A stretch of DNA of 6,488 bases from Candidatus Bathyarchaeota archaeon (GCA_020697635.1 JAEHCT010000077.1:1-6488), one strand, 5' to 3'; shown: positions 1 through 5,138, counted from the first letter of the stretch. Program-made: numbers and translations. The notes: generated by a model from the sequence alone, not told the origin.

Positions 1-890
1 CCGAGGGCCATACTGGTGGTGGTCTGGCTTCCTATGATGCTCCCTACGTTGCCCAGGGCGTTGGTGAGGGCCGGGTACATGGCCATGAGGCCGGGGATGC
101 GCTCCAGCGTCCCGCTCATCCTGCTGAGCATGACGCCGTTGACGCTGCCGAAGAGGCTGCTGAGGACGACGACTGTTGTGCCCTCGCGGAGGGTCTGCCT
201 GAAGAACCCGTCGCCCCGGCTCCGGTAGGCCACGATGCCCACGGCGGCTAGGATGAGGGCGAAGAGGGCCACCAGGACCAGGAAGATCGGGCCGCCCACC
301 AGCACCAGGCTCACGACGGCCACGTAGAACGTGGTGACTATTATGTCGTTTATAGACGCCAGGATGGGGTAGACGACGATGTCGGGGTCCAGGCCCCTCC
401 TGTAGGTCTCTATGGCTATGAGGCTGGTGATGGGGACGCTGAAGCTCACCGTCAGCGTGCAGGCCACCGTGGGGACGGATAGGAAGATGAGCCACATCCC
501 GGGTGATGCGGTCCCCGAGGCCAGGTTGAATATGAAGCTCACGGAGCCTAGGATCAGGGTGTCGATGACGGTGATTGTCATGACGCTCTTCACTAGCCCA
601 TAGTAGTTGGGGGTGTTGTCCCTAAGCTGCGGCTTCACGAGGCCGAGGTGGAGCATGGTAGCCAGGTTGCCGCTGAAGATGCCGCCTATGCCGCCGCGCA
701 CCGTGAGCACCGGCGGGAACAGGGCGAGTATCCAGGGGCTAGCCGAGAACTGTGGGGTGTAGACCGCCATGAGGCCGCCCGCGAGGAGGCTCACGAGGTT
801 GAAGCTCAGGGCTAGGAGGGTCTGACCTGGGACTGTCTCAAAGAATTGGCTCAGTCGCCCTTGTATAGCCGAGGTTGCCCCATTGACCAT
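1..890 (-). CDS. mgtE: SLC41/MgtE-type divalent cation (Mg2+) transporter, C-terminus cut by window start
   Basis: Read on the minus strand, this frame is open for 296 codons from ATG at 890 and runs off the window at position 1. The protein is an integral membrane protein without the N-terminal cytosolic and CBS domains of bacterial MgtE, as in archaeal SLC41-like members. Visible family features are a first half with LTVRGGIGGIFSGNLATML, a segment DPDIVVYPILASINDIIVT that matches the family pattern of Asp-Pro then Pro-Ile then Asp-Ile/Leu within a helix, and a second-half motif YPALTNALGNVGSIIGSQ. These two repeats mark the inverted pseudo-symmetric halves. The family has about 400 residues, so roughly 100 are missing. 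It should import Mg2+ across the cytoplasmic membrane. ATG 890 is chosen because it follows GGAG (895-898), and the predicted transcription start near 923 excludes the in-frame GTG at 929. Family is secure; Mg2+ specificity is inferred. Confidence 0.85.
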   Translation of the reverse strand, partial: MVNGATSAIQGRLSQFFETVPGQTLLALSFNLVSLLAGGLMAVYTPQFSASPWILALFPPVLTVRGGIGGIFSGNLATMLHLGLVKPQLRDNTPNYYGLVKSVMTITVIDTLILGSVSFIFNLASGTASPGMWLIFLSVPTVACTLTVSFSVPITSLIAIETYRRGLDPDIVVYPILASINDIIVTTFYVAVVSLVLVGGPIFLVLVALFALILAAVGIVAYRSRGDGFFRQTLREGTTVVVLSSLFGSVNGVMLSRMSGTLERIPGLMAMYPALTNALGNVGSIIGSQTTTSMAL

Positions 891-909
891 TACGCTCCAT
901 GCTTGTTCA

Positions 910-926
910 CGGGACGCGTTGTCCCG
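910..926. repeat. 17-bp inverted repeat at the mgtE transcription start
   Basis: CGGGAC and GTCCCG form a perfect 6-bp inverted repeat around the 5-nt centre GCGTT. It covers the predicted start of the mgtE transcript (about 923). It could be an operator or, partly, a hairpin at the head of the leader. No larger riboswitch fold is visible. Confidence 0.5.
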
Positions 927-945
927 CACGTATTTAGGCCACCTA

Positions 946-954
946 CTTAAAAAG
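946..954 (-). promoter_or_regulatory. TATA box of the mgtE-like gene
   Basis: On the minus strand this reads CTTTTTAAG. It predicts transcription starting near 923, giving a leader of about 33 nt before ATG 890. Most other genes here appear to have leaders of 0-4 nt. Confidence 0.6.
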
Positions 955-997
955 ATATCAAGAGTAGACTCGTGAACCATACTCGGGTTTCCTCAAG

Positions 998-1005
998 TTT
1001 ATACG
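998..1005 (+). promoter_or_regulatory. TATA box of the membrane HhH gene
   Basis: TTTATACG, with its centre at 1001.5, predicts transcription from about 1028. That is 3 nt before ATG 1031 and downstream of the TTG at 1022, so it decides the start in favour of ATG 1031. Confidence 0.6.
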
Positions 1006-1030
1006 GGGTGGGCACCATATCTTGGACGCC

Positions 1031-1462
1031 ATGAACCCGATAATAGTTGTTGCAGGATTCGTCGTTCTACTCGCGCTGCTGCTGTACTACATGTACAAGG
1101 AGAAGGCGCCCCCGAAGCCCCGTGAGGAGCCCACCGTCGTCAAGGTGAAGGACTACGAGGCCCAGGTAGCCGCCGAGGAGGCGGCTGAGGCCCCCGAGGC
1201 GGAGCAGCCCGAGGAGCCCCAGCCAGAGGAGCCGGAAACCCAGACCGGGAACCTCGAGTCTCTCAGCGGCGTGGGGGAAAAATACAGGGCGCTACTGAGG
1301 GCGGCTGGGGTCAGAAGCATCGCCGAGGTGGCGTCCGAGGAGCCCGCCGCGCTGCTGGAGAGGCTCCGCGAGGCAAACGAGAGAGAAGACTTGGTGAAGA
1401 GGCTGCCCAGGGCAGGGGACGTTGAGGGCTGGGTGCAGAGGGCGAGGGAACAGAGCCCCTAG
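1031..1462 (+). CDS. Membrane-anchored helix-hairpin-helix protein with acidic Pro/Glu linker
   Basis: A 143-residue protein in three parts. Residues 3-22 form one hydrophobic segment ending in YYMYKEK, a likely N-terminal membrane anchor with the rest in the cytoplasm. Residues 25-73 are an acidic linker dense in Glu, Pro and Ala. Residues 74-141 form a compact helical domain beginning LESLSGVGEKYRALLRAAG, the h-x-G-h-G pattern of helix-hairpin-helix domains, and ending in a helix with Trp (VEGWVQRA). This resembles the DUF4332-type tandem HhH fold. HhH domains usually contact DNA, RNA or protein, so the gene may tether such a partner to the membrane; that is inference. TTG at 1022 would add three residues but lies before the predicted transcription start. 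The gene converges with the winged-helix gene, and their stops overlap. Confidence 0.75.
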   Translation: MNPIIVVAGFVVLLALLLYYMYKEKAPPKPREEPTVVKVKDYEAQVAAEEAAEAPEAEQPEEPQPEEPETQTGNLESLSGVGEKYRALLRAAGVRSIAEVASEEPAALLERLREANEREDLVKRLPRAGDVEGWVQRAREQSP

Positions 1463-1743
1463 GAACCGGAGAGGTAGTCGAGGCCCCGACGAGTCAACGT
1501 CAGGAATCCTCGGCTCTCGGCGACGTACCCCTCCTCAAAGAGCCCGTCGAGCATGTTCTCGGCCTGCCTCCTCCATCTAGGGACGCCGCCGGGAAGAGCC
1601 TCCAAGTCGGCCGGGTGAAGCCGATGTTTCATGAGGCGCAACGTCTCCTCCAGCAACTCGTCCAACGATGCCTTCTCTTTACTCGTGAGGGCCTTGAGGA
1701 TGTAGGGACCGTACTCGGGTTTGCTGGTCCTCGGCGCGGGCAT
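1459..1743 (-). CDS. Small winged-helix protein, Mrr N-terminal-domain-like
   Basis: A basic 94-residue protein. The order PEYGPYILKAL, then KASLDELLEE, then PGGVPRWRRQAENMLDGLFEEGYV, then SRGFLTLTRRGLDYL follows a winged-helix layout: helix, helix, recognition region, then a beta wing ending in 'LT..G'. The pattern resembles the N-terminal domain of Mrr-type restriction proteins and free-standing relatives, so DNA binding is likely. There is no nuclease domain, and the target is unknown. An upstream in-frame ATG at 1764 would add MNIIILS. I prefer 1743 because TTTAAAAG at 1766-1773 is centred exactly 26.5 bp before it, giving a leaderless transcript, and because the extra codons AAT and ATT are unlike the neighbouring genes. 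The stop codon overlaps the stop of the convergent HhH gene. Confidence 0.75.
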   Translation of the reverse strand: MPAPRTSKPEYGPYILKALTSKEKASLDELLEETLRLMKHRLHPADLEALPGGVPRWRRQAENMLDGLFEEGYVAESRGFLTLTRRGLDYLSGS

Positions 1744-1765
1744 CGATAGGATGATAATATTCATA

Positions 1766-1773
1766 CTTTTAAA
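1766..1773 (-). promoter_or_regulatory. TATA box of the winged-helix gene (second candidate at 1783-1790)
   Basis: The minus strand reads TTTAAAAG, and a start at 1743 fits the normal TATA spacing. A second box, ATATAAAG at 1783-1790, would start transcription near 1760, just inside the alternative ATG 1764, so it fits that start poorly. Confidence 0.55.
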
Positions 1774-1797
1774 CGGTACCAGCTTTATATGAAAACA

Positions 1798-2856
1798 TTA
1801 GGGCGCGAGCTGCTTCACCGCCTCCGGGCTGAACTGCACCCAGACCATGTCCCCCCGGTCGAAGCCCTGCTCCAGGAACCGGCGCTTGGACTGGTTGATG
1901 CGGAGCTCGACGCCTATGTCTAGGGTGACGGTTACGCTGGGGCCGGTGTCGATGTACTCCGCGACGCGGCCCCGGAAGACGTTGTCGTGGACGTTCACAG
2001 GGGTCCTGGCGTGGATGCTCACGTCGTCTCCGTGGATGCCCACCCGGGTCTGGGCCTCCTGGGGCGACTTCGCCGCCCTGAGGGTGACGTCGCCGAGCCT
2101 CATCTTGGTGACTCGCCCAGTCTCCGCTGGCTCGGCTTCGTAGATGTTCTCGTAGCCGAGGAACCTGGCTGCGTACTCGTCCACGGGGTCGTCGAAGACC
2201 TCCTGGACGGTGCCGCTGTTGACTATGCCGCCGCGGCGCATGACGCCCATCCTGGTGGCCAGCTCCAGGGCTTCCTGCTGGTTGTGGGTGACGTGGATCA
2301 CCGTGCAGCCCAGGTACCTGTGGATGAGCCTTATCTCGTCGCGGAGGGCCTGCTTGCTCGCCACGTCGAGGCTGCTCAGGGGCTCGTCCAAGAGCAGCAG
2401 GTCCGGCTTCAGTATGATGGCGCGGGCGAGGGCCACCTTGCGACGCTCTCCGCCGCTGAGGTTCAGAGCCTTCTTGCCCGCCATCGGACCCAGGCTCATC
2501 ATGTCCATGACGCCCTGGATCTCTCTGCTCCAGTCCCCGGGGAGGCCGCGGAGCCTGACTATGAACTCTATGTTCTCCCGTACGGTCTGCTGGTCGTTGA
2601 GGTTGGGAGTCTGGGGGACATAGCCGACGCTCCGTTTACTCGGCGGCAGGTCGGTGATGTCGCGGCTGTCGAACAGCACGACGCCGTAGTCGACGCGGTG
2701 GAACCCGTTGATGGTCTCGAGGAGGAGGGTCTTGCCGCTTCCCGTGGGGCCCACGAGGACGTAGTACTCCCCAGCCTCCAGAGTCAGGTTGACGTTGTCG
2801 AGCTTGAAGCCGCCGAAGTCCTTGTAAACGTTACGTAGCTCTAGCCGTCCACCCAT
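1798..2856 (-). CDS. wtpC: ABC transporter ATP-binding protein, tungstate/molybdate (WtpC/ModC) type
   Basis: A complete 352-residue nucleotide-binding subunit with all motifs intact: Walker A GPTGSGKT (36-43), Q-loop VPQ (80-82), signature LSGGE (133-137), Walker B LLLLDEP (153-159), D-loop SSLD (161-164) and the switch histidine H191 in VIHVTHN. Residues from about 235 to 350 form a MOP/TOBE-like regulatory region, and the junction RFLGYENIYEAE matches the join seen in WtpC/ModC proteins. It should power oxyanion uptake by a membrane permease, most likely for tungstate or molybdate. TOBE-bearing ATPases also serve sugar, iron and polyamine importers, so substrate is less certain than family. 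Neither permease nor binding protein lies next to it on either side. GAGGG at 2863-2867, 6 nt upstream, supports ATG 2856. It is transcribed divergently from the GNAT gene. Confidence 0.9.
   Translation of the reverse strand: MGGRLELRNVYKDFGGFKLDNVNLTLEAGEYYVLVGPTGSGKTLLLETINGFHRVDYGVVLFDSRDITDLPPSKRSVGYVPQTPNLNDQQTVRENIEFIVRLRGLPGDWSREIQGVMDMMSLGPMAGKKALNLSGGERRKVALARAIILKPDLLLLDEPLSSLDVASKQALRDEIRLIHRYLGCTVIHVTHNQQEALELATRMGVMRRGGIVNSGTVQEVFDDPVDEYAARFLGYENIYEAEPAETGRVTKMRLGDVTLRAAKSPQEAQTRVGIHGDDVSIHARTPVNVHDNVFRGRVAEYIDTGPSVTVTLDIGVELRINQSKRRFLEQGFDRGDMVWVQFSPEAVKQLAP
2844..2856. repeat. 13-bp direct repeat, copy 1 (at the ABC start codon)
   Basis: GCCGTCCACCCAT here is the complement of the ABC gene's ATG and next codons. 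The identical 13 bp recurs at 2946-2958. Confidence 0.55.
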
Positions 2857-2870
2857 GGGCTACCCTCTTA

Positions 2871-2892
2871 CACAGAATAGTCTGTATCTGTG
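2871..2892. repeat. Inverted repeat between TATA box and start site of the ABC gene
   Basis: CACAGA and TCTGTG are a perfect 6-bp inverted pair with a 10-nt spacer. A nested pair, ACAGA and TCTGT, occupies 2872-2885. The element fills the space between the TATA box and the predicted transcription start (about 2869), where archaeal repressors often bind. It is a candidate operator for metal- or oxyanion-responsive control; the ligand is inferred only from the gene. Confidence 0.45.
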
Positions 2893-2899
2893 CTTAAAT
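2892..2899 (-). promoter_or_regulatory. TATA box of the ABC ATPase gene
   Basis: The minus strand reads ATTTAAGC, with a predicted transcription start near 2869. The resulting 13-nt leader contains the GAGGG ribosome-binding site. Confidence 0.55.
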
Positions 2900-2936
2900 G
2901 TAGTGAATCAAGGACGCTTCCCCACGCAGCGGATCA

Positions 2937-2944
2937 AGTTAAAT
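2937..2944 (+). promoter_or_regulatory. TATA box of the GNAT gene
   Basis: AGTTAAAT, centred at 2940.5, is 26.5 bp before GTG 2967, the spacing expected for a leaderless mRNA starting at that GTG. Confidence 0.55.
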
Positions 2945-2945
2945 C

Positions 2946-2958
2946 GCCGTCCACCCAT
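2946..2958. repeat. 13-bp direct repeat, copy 2 (in the GNAT promoter)
   Basis: An exact second copy of GCCGTCCACCCAT sits between the GNAT TATA box and its start codon. On the minus strand it begins with ATG and opens a 16-codon frame, which the predicted ABC transcript would not include. Confidence 0.55.
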
Positions 2959-2966
2959 CACCACAC

Positions 2967-3437
2967 GTGTCAGGTTTAGCCGATGTGAGGGGCTTCAGGG
3001 ATGGGGACGCTGCTGGGCTGGCCGAGATCGCCAACGAGGCCTTCAGCGACGAGATAGGGCGCGGCATGCAGGTCTTCGACAAGGACTACTTCGTGAAGCG
3101 TGGTGGTAGGCCGGGGGTGAGGCTCGTCGTGGCCGAGGTGGAAGGCGTGGCCGCGGGTTTCATGTTGATGACGGACGCCACGGTGGAGACTCCGGCTCAG
3201 CTGCACCTGGTGGCCGTGGAGTCGGGGCTCCGCGGCAGGGGTATAGGCGGGCTGTTGGTGGGGGAGGCTGTGCGGCTCGCAATGGATGGCGGCGCTGGGA
3301 AGCTGAAGCTGTCCACACGGCCTTGGAGCAAGGCGATGCGGGGGGTATGCGAGGCGCATGGGTTCGTCGAGGAGGCGTACCTGCGTAGGGAGTACCTCGG
3401 CGAGGATCTCGTGCAGTACGCCTACTTCGTTGAGTGA
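2967..3437 (+). CDS. GNAT-family N-acetyltransferase
   Basis: A 156-residue single-domain acetyltransferase, the usual GNAT length. The acetyl-CoA binding motif A is clear: LHLVAVESGLRGRGIGG (79-95), with the R-x-x-G-x-G pyrophosphate loop at residues 89-94 and a following helix LLVGEAVRLAM. The preceding strand, VAAGFMLMTD, and the C-terminal pattern of an early helix, HGF at 131-133, then REYL also fit the fold. It transfers an acetyl group from acetyl-CoA to an amine, but nothing shows the substrate; the pattern is compatible with either protein N-terminal or small-molecule acetylation. GTG 2967 is chosen because the TATA box at 2937-2944 places the transcript 5' end on it; GTG 2985 would remove six residues. 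It is divergent from the ABC ATPase and may share control with it through the repeats between them. Confidence 0.88.
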   Translation: MSGLADVRGFRDGDAAGLAEIANEAFSDEIGRGMQVFDKDYFVKRGGRPGVRLVVAEVEGVAAGFMLMTDATVETPAQLHLVAVESGLRGRGIGGLLVGEAVRLAMDGGAGKLKLSTRPWSKAMRGVCEAHGFVEEAYLRREYLGEDLVQYAYFVE

Positions 3438-3504
3438 TGGCTCTCGGGGTCTACGTGGCCTTCGTTCATGTGGTGGCCGGCCCGAGCCCGAGTAACGTAT
3501 GTGG

Positions 3505-3511
3505 TTTTTTT
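3505..3511 (+). terminator. Poly-T terminator of the GNAT gene
   Basis: Seven T residues about 70 bp after the GNAT stop codon. U-runs like this end archaeal transcripts without needing a hairpin. It lies in the loop of a weak inverted repeat, GTATG (3497-3501) and CATAC (3512-3516), which also sits just upstream of the archaellin TATA box. Confidence 0.5.
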
Positions 3512-3523
3512 CATACACACATT

Positions 3524-3531
3524 CTTTTTAA
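3524..3531 (+). promoter_or_regulatory. TATA box of the archaellin gene
   Basis: CTTTTTAA is a near-consensus archaeal TATA box. It predicts transcription from about 3554, giving a 14-nt leader with AAGGAA at 3555-3560 as ribosome-binding site, 7 nt before ATG 3568. Confidence 0.65.
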
Positions 3532-3567
3532 CCCAAATTATGACGCTGCACGGTAAGGAAGCAGTTA

Positions 3568-4185
3568 ATGCCTATGAACAGAAAAGCCATGACGGGCCTG
3601 GAGACGGCCATAATTCTTGTGGCCTTCGTGATCACGGCGGCGGCGTTCGCGTTCGTCGTCCTCAACATGGGTTTCCTGACGGCCGAGAAGGCCCAGTCTG
3701 TCATCGGATCGGGGATGCGTGAAGCCAGCAGCGCGTTGCTGACTGACAGCGGTATCGTTGCGCAGTTCTCGAACGTGACCGGCGACCAGTCGGACATATG
3801 CCTGGTGAAGCTGACGTTCTACCTGAAGCTGTCTCAGGGGAACGAGCCCGTGGACCTGGGAGACGGTAACATGGTGGTGACGTACACCAACCTCCGTTGC
3901 CACGGCGAGCTCTACGAGTCCAACGGCACCATCATGACGGTGACTGGCGTGAACGGCGACGGCGACCAGCTGCTGGAGGACGGCGAGAAGTACAAGGCAG
4001 TCATAGACTTCACCGAGCTCGCCATAGATGGGGTGGACCCGGCGGTCACGGCGGGTAACAGGCCCAACCTGTACGCGCATCCTTACGAGGAGTTCAGGGT
4101 GGAGCTGAGGCCGTCTCTGGGCGCCGTGTTGACGATAGAGAAGCCTGTCCCGGCGGTCTACTCCACGATAATGGTTATCGATTAG
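3568..4185 (+). CDS. flaB: Archaellin (archaeal flagellin) precursor, class III signal peptide
   Basis: A 205-residue secreted filament subunit. The N-terminus has the class III signal peptide: a short basic leader MPMNRKAMTG, predicted cleavage after G10 by the prepilin/archaellin peptidase (ArlK/PibD type), then LETAIILVAFVITAAAFAF, the hydrophobic helix that packs into the filament core. This is followed by NMGF and TAEKAQ, typical of archaellins rather than of adhesion pilins. The remaining residues form a beta-rich outer domain with N-S/T-x-T type sites such as NVT, NGT and possibly others for N-glycosylation. About 200 residues is normal for the family. ATG 3568 is chosen because AAGGAA lies 7 nt upstream; ATG 3574 would leave a shorter leader. 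It sits alone, without arlC-J motor genes or a second archaellin nearby, and ends in T-tracts, so it is probably monocistronic. A closely related pilin cannot be excluded. Confidence 0.88.
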   Translation: MPMNRKAMTGLETAIILVAFVITAAAFAFVVLNMGFLTAEKAQSVIGSGMREASSALLTDSGIVAQFSNVTGDQSDICLVKLTFYLKLSQGNEPVDLGDGNMVVTYTNLRCHGELYESNGTIMTVTGVNGDGDQLLEDGEKYKAVIDFTELAIDGVDPAVTAGNRPNLYAHPYEEFRVELRPSLGAVLTIEKPVPAVYSTIMVID

Positions 4186-4195
4186 TCTCCTTTCC

Positions 4196-4218
4196 TTTTT
4201 TAACGGGATTATTTTTTT
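4196..4218 (+). terminator. Double poly-T terminator of the archaellin gene
   Basis: Two T-runs, six at 4196-4201 and seven at 4212-4218, follow the archaellin stop by 10 and 26 bp. Two successive U-tracts fit strong termination of an abundant transcript and shield the convergent zinc-ribbon gene. Confidence 0.6.
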
Positions 4219-4222
4219 GGTG

Positions 4223-4444
4223 CTACGCGTAGGTGTCTTCTACGAGTTCTACGCAGTCTTCGGTCCAGGGGCCTTTGAAGGGGGTGTCGGTGTGGGTGTT
4301 TCTGCATACGAGGCGCTCGTACTCTGTGCAGGCCTTGTTGGGGCAGTAGTAGAGGCTGAAGAGGCGTTCGTCGAGGCCTATGACGGCTCCGAGCCACTTC
4401 TTGGTGTCTTTGGCCATCTCGGTGCTGCACTTGGGGCACTTCAT
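4223..4444 (-). CDS. Small zinc-ribbon protein of unknown function
   Basis: A 73-residue protein. It opens MKCPKCSTEM, a CxxC zinc knuckle (C3, C6), and has a second cysteine pair in YYCPNKACTEYERLVC (C34, C39), 28 residues later, so the two pairs can bind one Zn2+ in a zinc-ribbon fold. C47 and C64 are further cysteines. There is no catalytic motif, signal peptide or membrane segment. Zinc ribbons of this size commonly bind nucleic acid or act as subunits of larger complexes, but the partner cannot be seen. The ATG at 4444 lies 26 bp from a TATA box, giving a leaderless mRNA. Wobble positions are strongly C- and A-ending. It converges with archaellin and is divergent from the spike-tip-like gene. 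Confidence 0.75.
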   Translation of the reverse strand: MKCPKCSTEMAKDTKKWLGAVIGLDERLFSLYYCPNKACTEYERLVCRNTHTDTPFKGPWTEDCVELVEDTYA

Positions 4445-4465
4445 AGTTTCTGCCCGGGTTGAAAC

Positions 4466-4473
4466 GTATTAAT
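4466..4473 (-). promoter_or_regulatory. TATA box of the zinc-ribbon gene, inside an inverted repeat
   Basis: The minus strand reads ATTAATAC and predicts transcription starting at 4443-4444, on the ATG itself. The box overlaps the inverted repeat CGTAT (4465-4469) and ATACG (4476-4480), so a protein on that repeat would block TBP. Confidence 0.5.
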
Positions 4474-4516
4474 GGATACGTGTGTGGCGTCATTCTACAC
4501 CGGGTGGGCGGCTATT

Positions 4517-4524
4517 TTGATATA
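4517..4524 (+). promoter_or_regulatory. TATA box of the spike-tip-like gene
   Basis: TTGATATA predicts transcription from about 4547. This excludes GTG 4530 as start and leaves GTG 4551 with a leader of about 4 nt. Confidence 0.45.
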
Positions 4525-4550
4525 CCTGTGTGTGGTTGTTGTTTCTGGGT

Positions 4551-4991
4551 GTGGCTGTGCCTGCTGACTATGTGATCAAGACGGGGGACATGATACGTAT
4601 CACCATTTTCCCCCCGGCGGTTGTGCCCATGTTGGTGCCACCTATTCCGCTGATGGGGACGAGCGCGGACATGACTGTGATGAAGATGCCGGTCTGCCTG
4701 GAGGGGGATGAGCTTCCGCCCATGCTAAAGGCTCCGATGCCTTATACTTCGCCGCCGTTTGTGACGCCGGGGATGGGGACGGTGTCGGTTACGTTGCTGC
4801 CTTTGAACAAGACTATGACTACGAAGAACGGGAAGGCTATATTGATCAAGGGGACGCCTTTTCCGGCGGAGTTCACGGTTTCTGCGCCGGCGATGCAGCC
4901 GACGCCGGTGGGGCCGGTGCCCGACCCGGTGGCGAAGAAGCCGGGGATGGCAGAGTTCATTACCACCAACGTGATGGTGAAGGCCGGCTAG
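4551..4991 (+). CDS. PAAR-like / contractile-injection spike-tip-like protein
   Basis: A 146-residue protein with very high proline and 14 methionines, a single cysteine (C49) and no membrane segment, predicted mostly beta. Key stretches are YVIKTGDMIRITI (7-19), PVCLEGDELPP (47-57), PMPYTSPPFVTPGMGTVSV (62-80), TKNGKAILIKG (91-101) and PVPDP (122-126), ending in TTNVMVKAG. From memory this order resembles small PAAR/DUF4280-like proteins that cap the spike of extracellular contractile injection systems (eCIS). This was not checked by search, and no sheath, tube, baseplate or ATPase gene is present. GTG 4530 would add a hydrophobic stretch (WLLFLGV) but lies upstream of the predicted transcript start; GTG 4557 is a further option. 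Only about 25 of 146 codons end in C, in contrast to the archaellin gene, so different ancestry is possible. It ends before a poly-T tract at 5120. Confidence 0.6.
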   Translation: MAVPADYVIKTGDMIRITIFPPAVVPMLVPPIPLMGTSADMTVMKMPVCLEGDELPPMLKAPMPYTSPPFVTPGMGTVSVTLLPLNKTMTTKNGKAILIKGTPFPAEFTVSAPAMQPTPVGPVPDPVAKKPGMAEFITTNVMVKAG

Positions 4992-5043
4992 GCTTCGGGT
5001 TCCCCGGCCTGAGTCGGGCTTGGTGGGGGTGTAGGGGTGGAAG

Positions 5044-5096
5044 GATCAGGGGTTCAGAGGCAATAGGTAATTCCGTGAAGAGGAATCTCCCCGATC
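5044..5096 (+). ncRNA. Structured RNA element in the 3' region of the spike-tip-like gene
   Basis: GATC-A-GGGG (5044-5052) pairs with CCCC-GATC (5089-5096), an 8-bp stem with one bulged A. Inside it, ATTCC (5070-5074) pairs with GGAAT (5082-5086) around the 7-nt loop GTGAAGA. The strongly asymmetric internal loop is 17 nt on one side and 2 on the other. With no TATA box directly upstream it is more likely part of a 3' UTR than an independent gene. It does not match tRNA or box C/D layouts. Confidence 0.35.
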
Positions 5097-5119
5097 TTTA
5101 ACTTCCGGACATGAATCTG

Positions 5120-5138
5120 TTTTTTTGTTTATTTATTG
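5120..5138 (+). terminator. T-rich terminator after the spike-tip-like gene
   Basis: Seven Ts at 5120-5126 are followed by further T-clusters (GTTTATTTATT), 129 bp after the stop at 4991. The spacing implies a long 3' UTR that contains the hairpin at 5044-5096. Confidence 0.5.

Noticed and set aside
16..603. Two plus-strand frames at the left end
   Set aside because: They are shadows of the minus-strand mgtE-like gene, whose membrane motifs are recognisable.
1987..2838. Long plus-strand frame of 283 codons opposite the ABC ATPase
   Set aside because: It mirrors the ATPase in codon-aligned antisense, has no recognisable domain, and the ATPase on the other strand carries every catalytic motif.
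2976..3518. Minus-strand frame of 180 codons opposite the GNAT gene
   Set aside because: It is rich in His, Pro and Arg as expected of an antisense shadow; the GNAT motifs on the plus strand are clear.
3565..4080. Minus-strand frame of 171 codons opposite the archaellin gene
   Set aside because: No motif, and it overlaps a well-supported archaellin with promoter and terminators.
5041..5100. Possible tRNA or box C/D RNA
   Set aside because: No anticodon arm, no CCA-proximal pairing, and no proper RUGAUGA/CUGA boxes; only the nested hairpin holds up.
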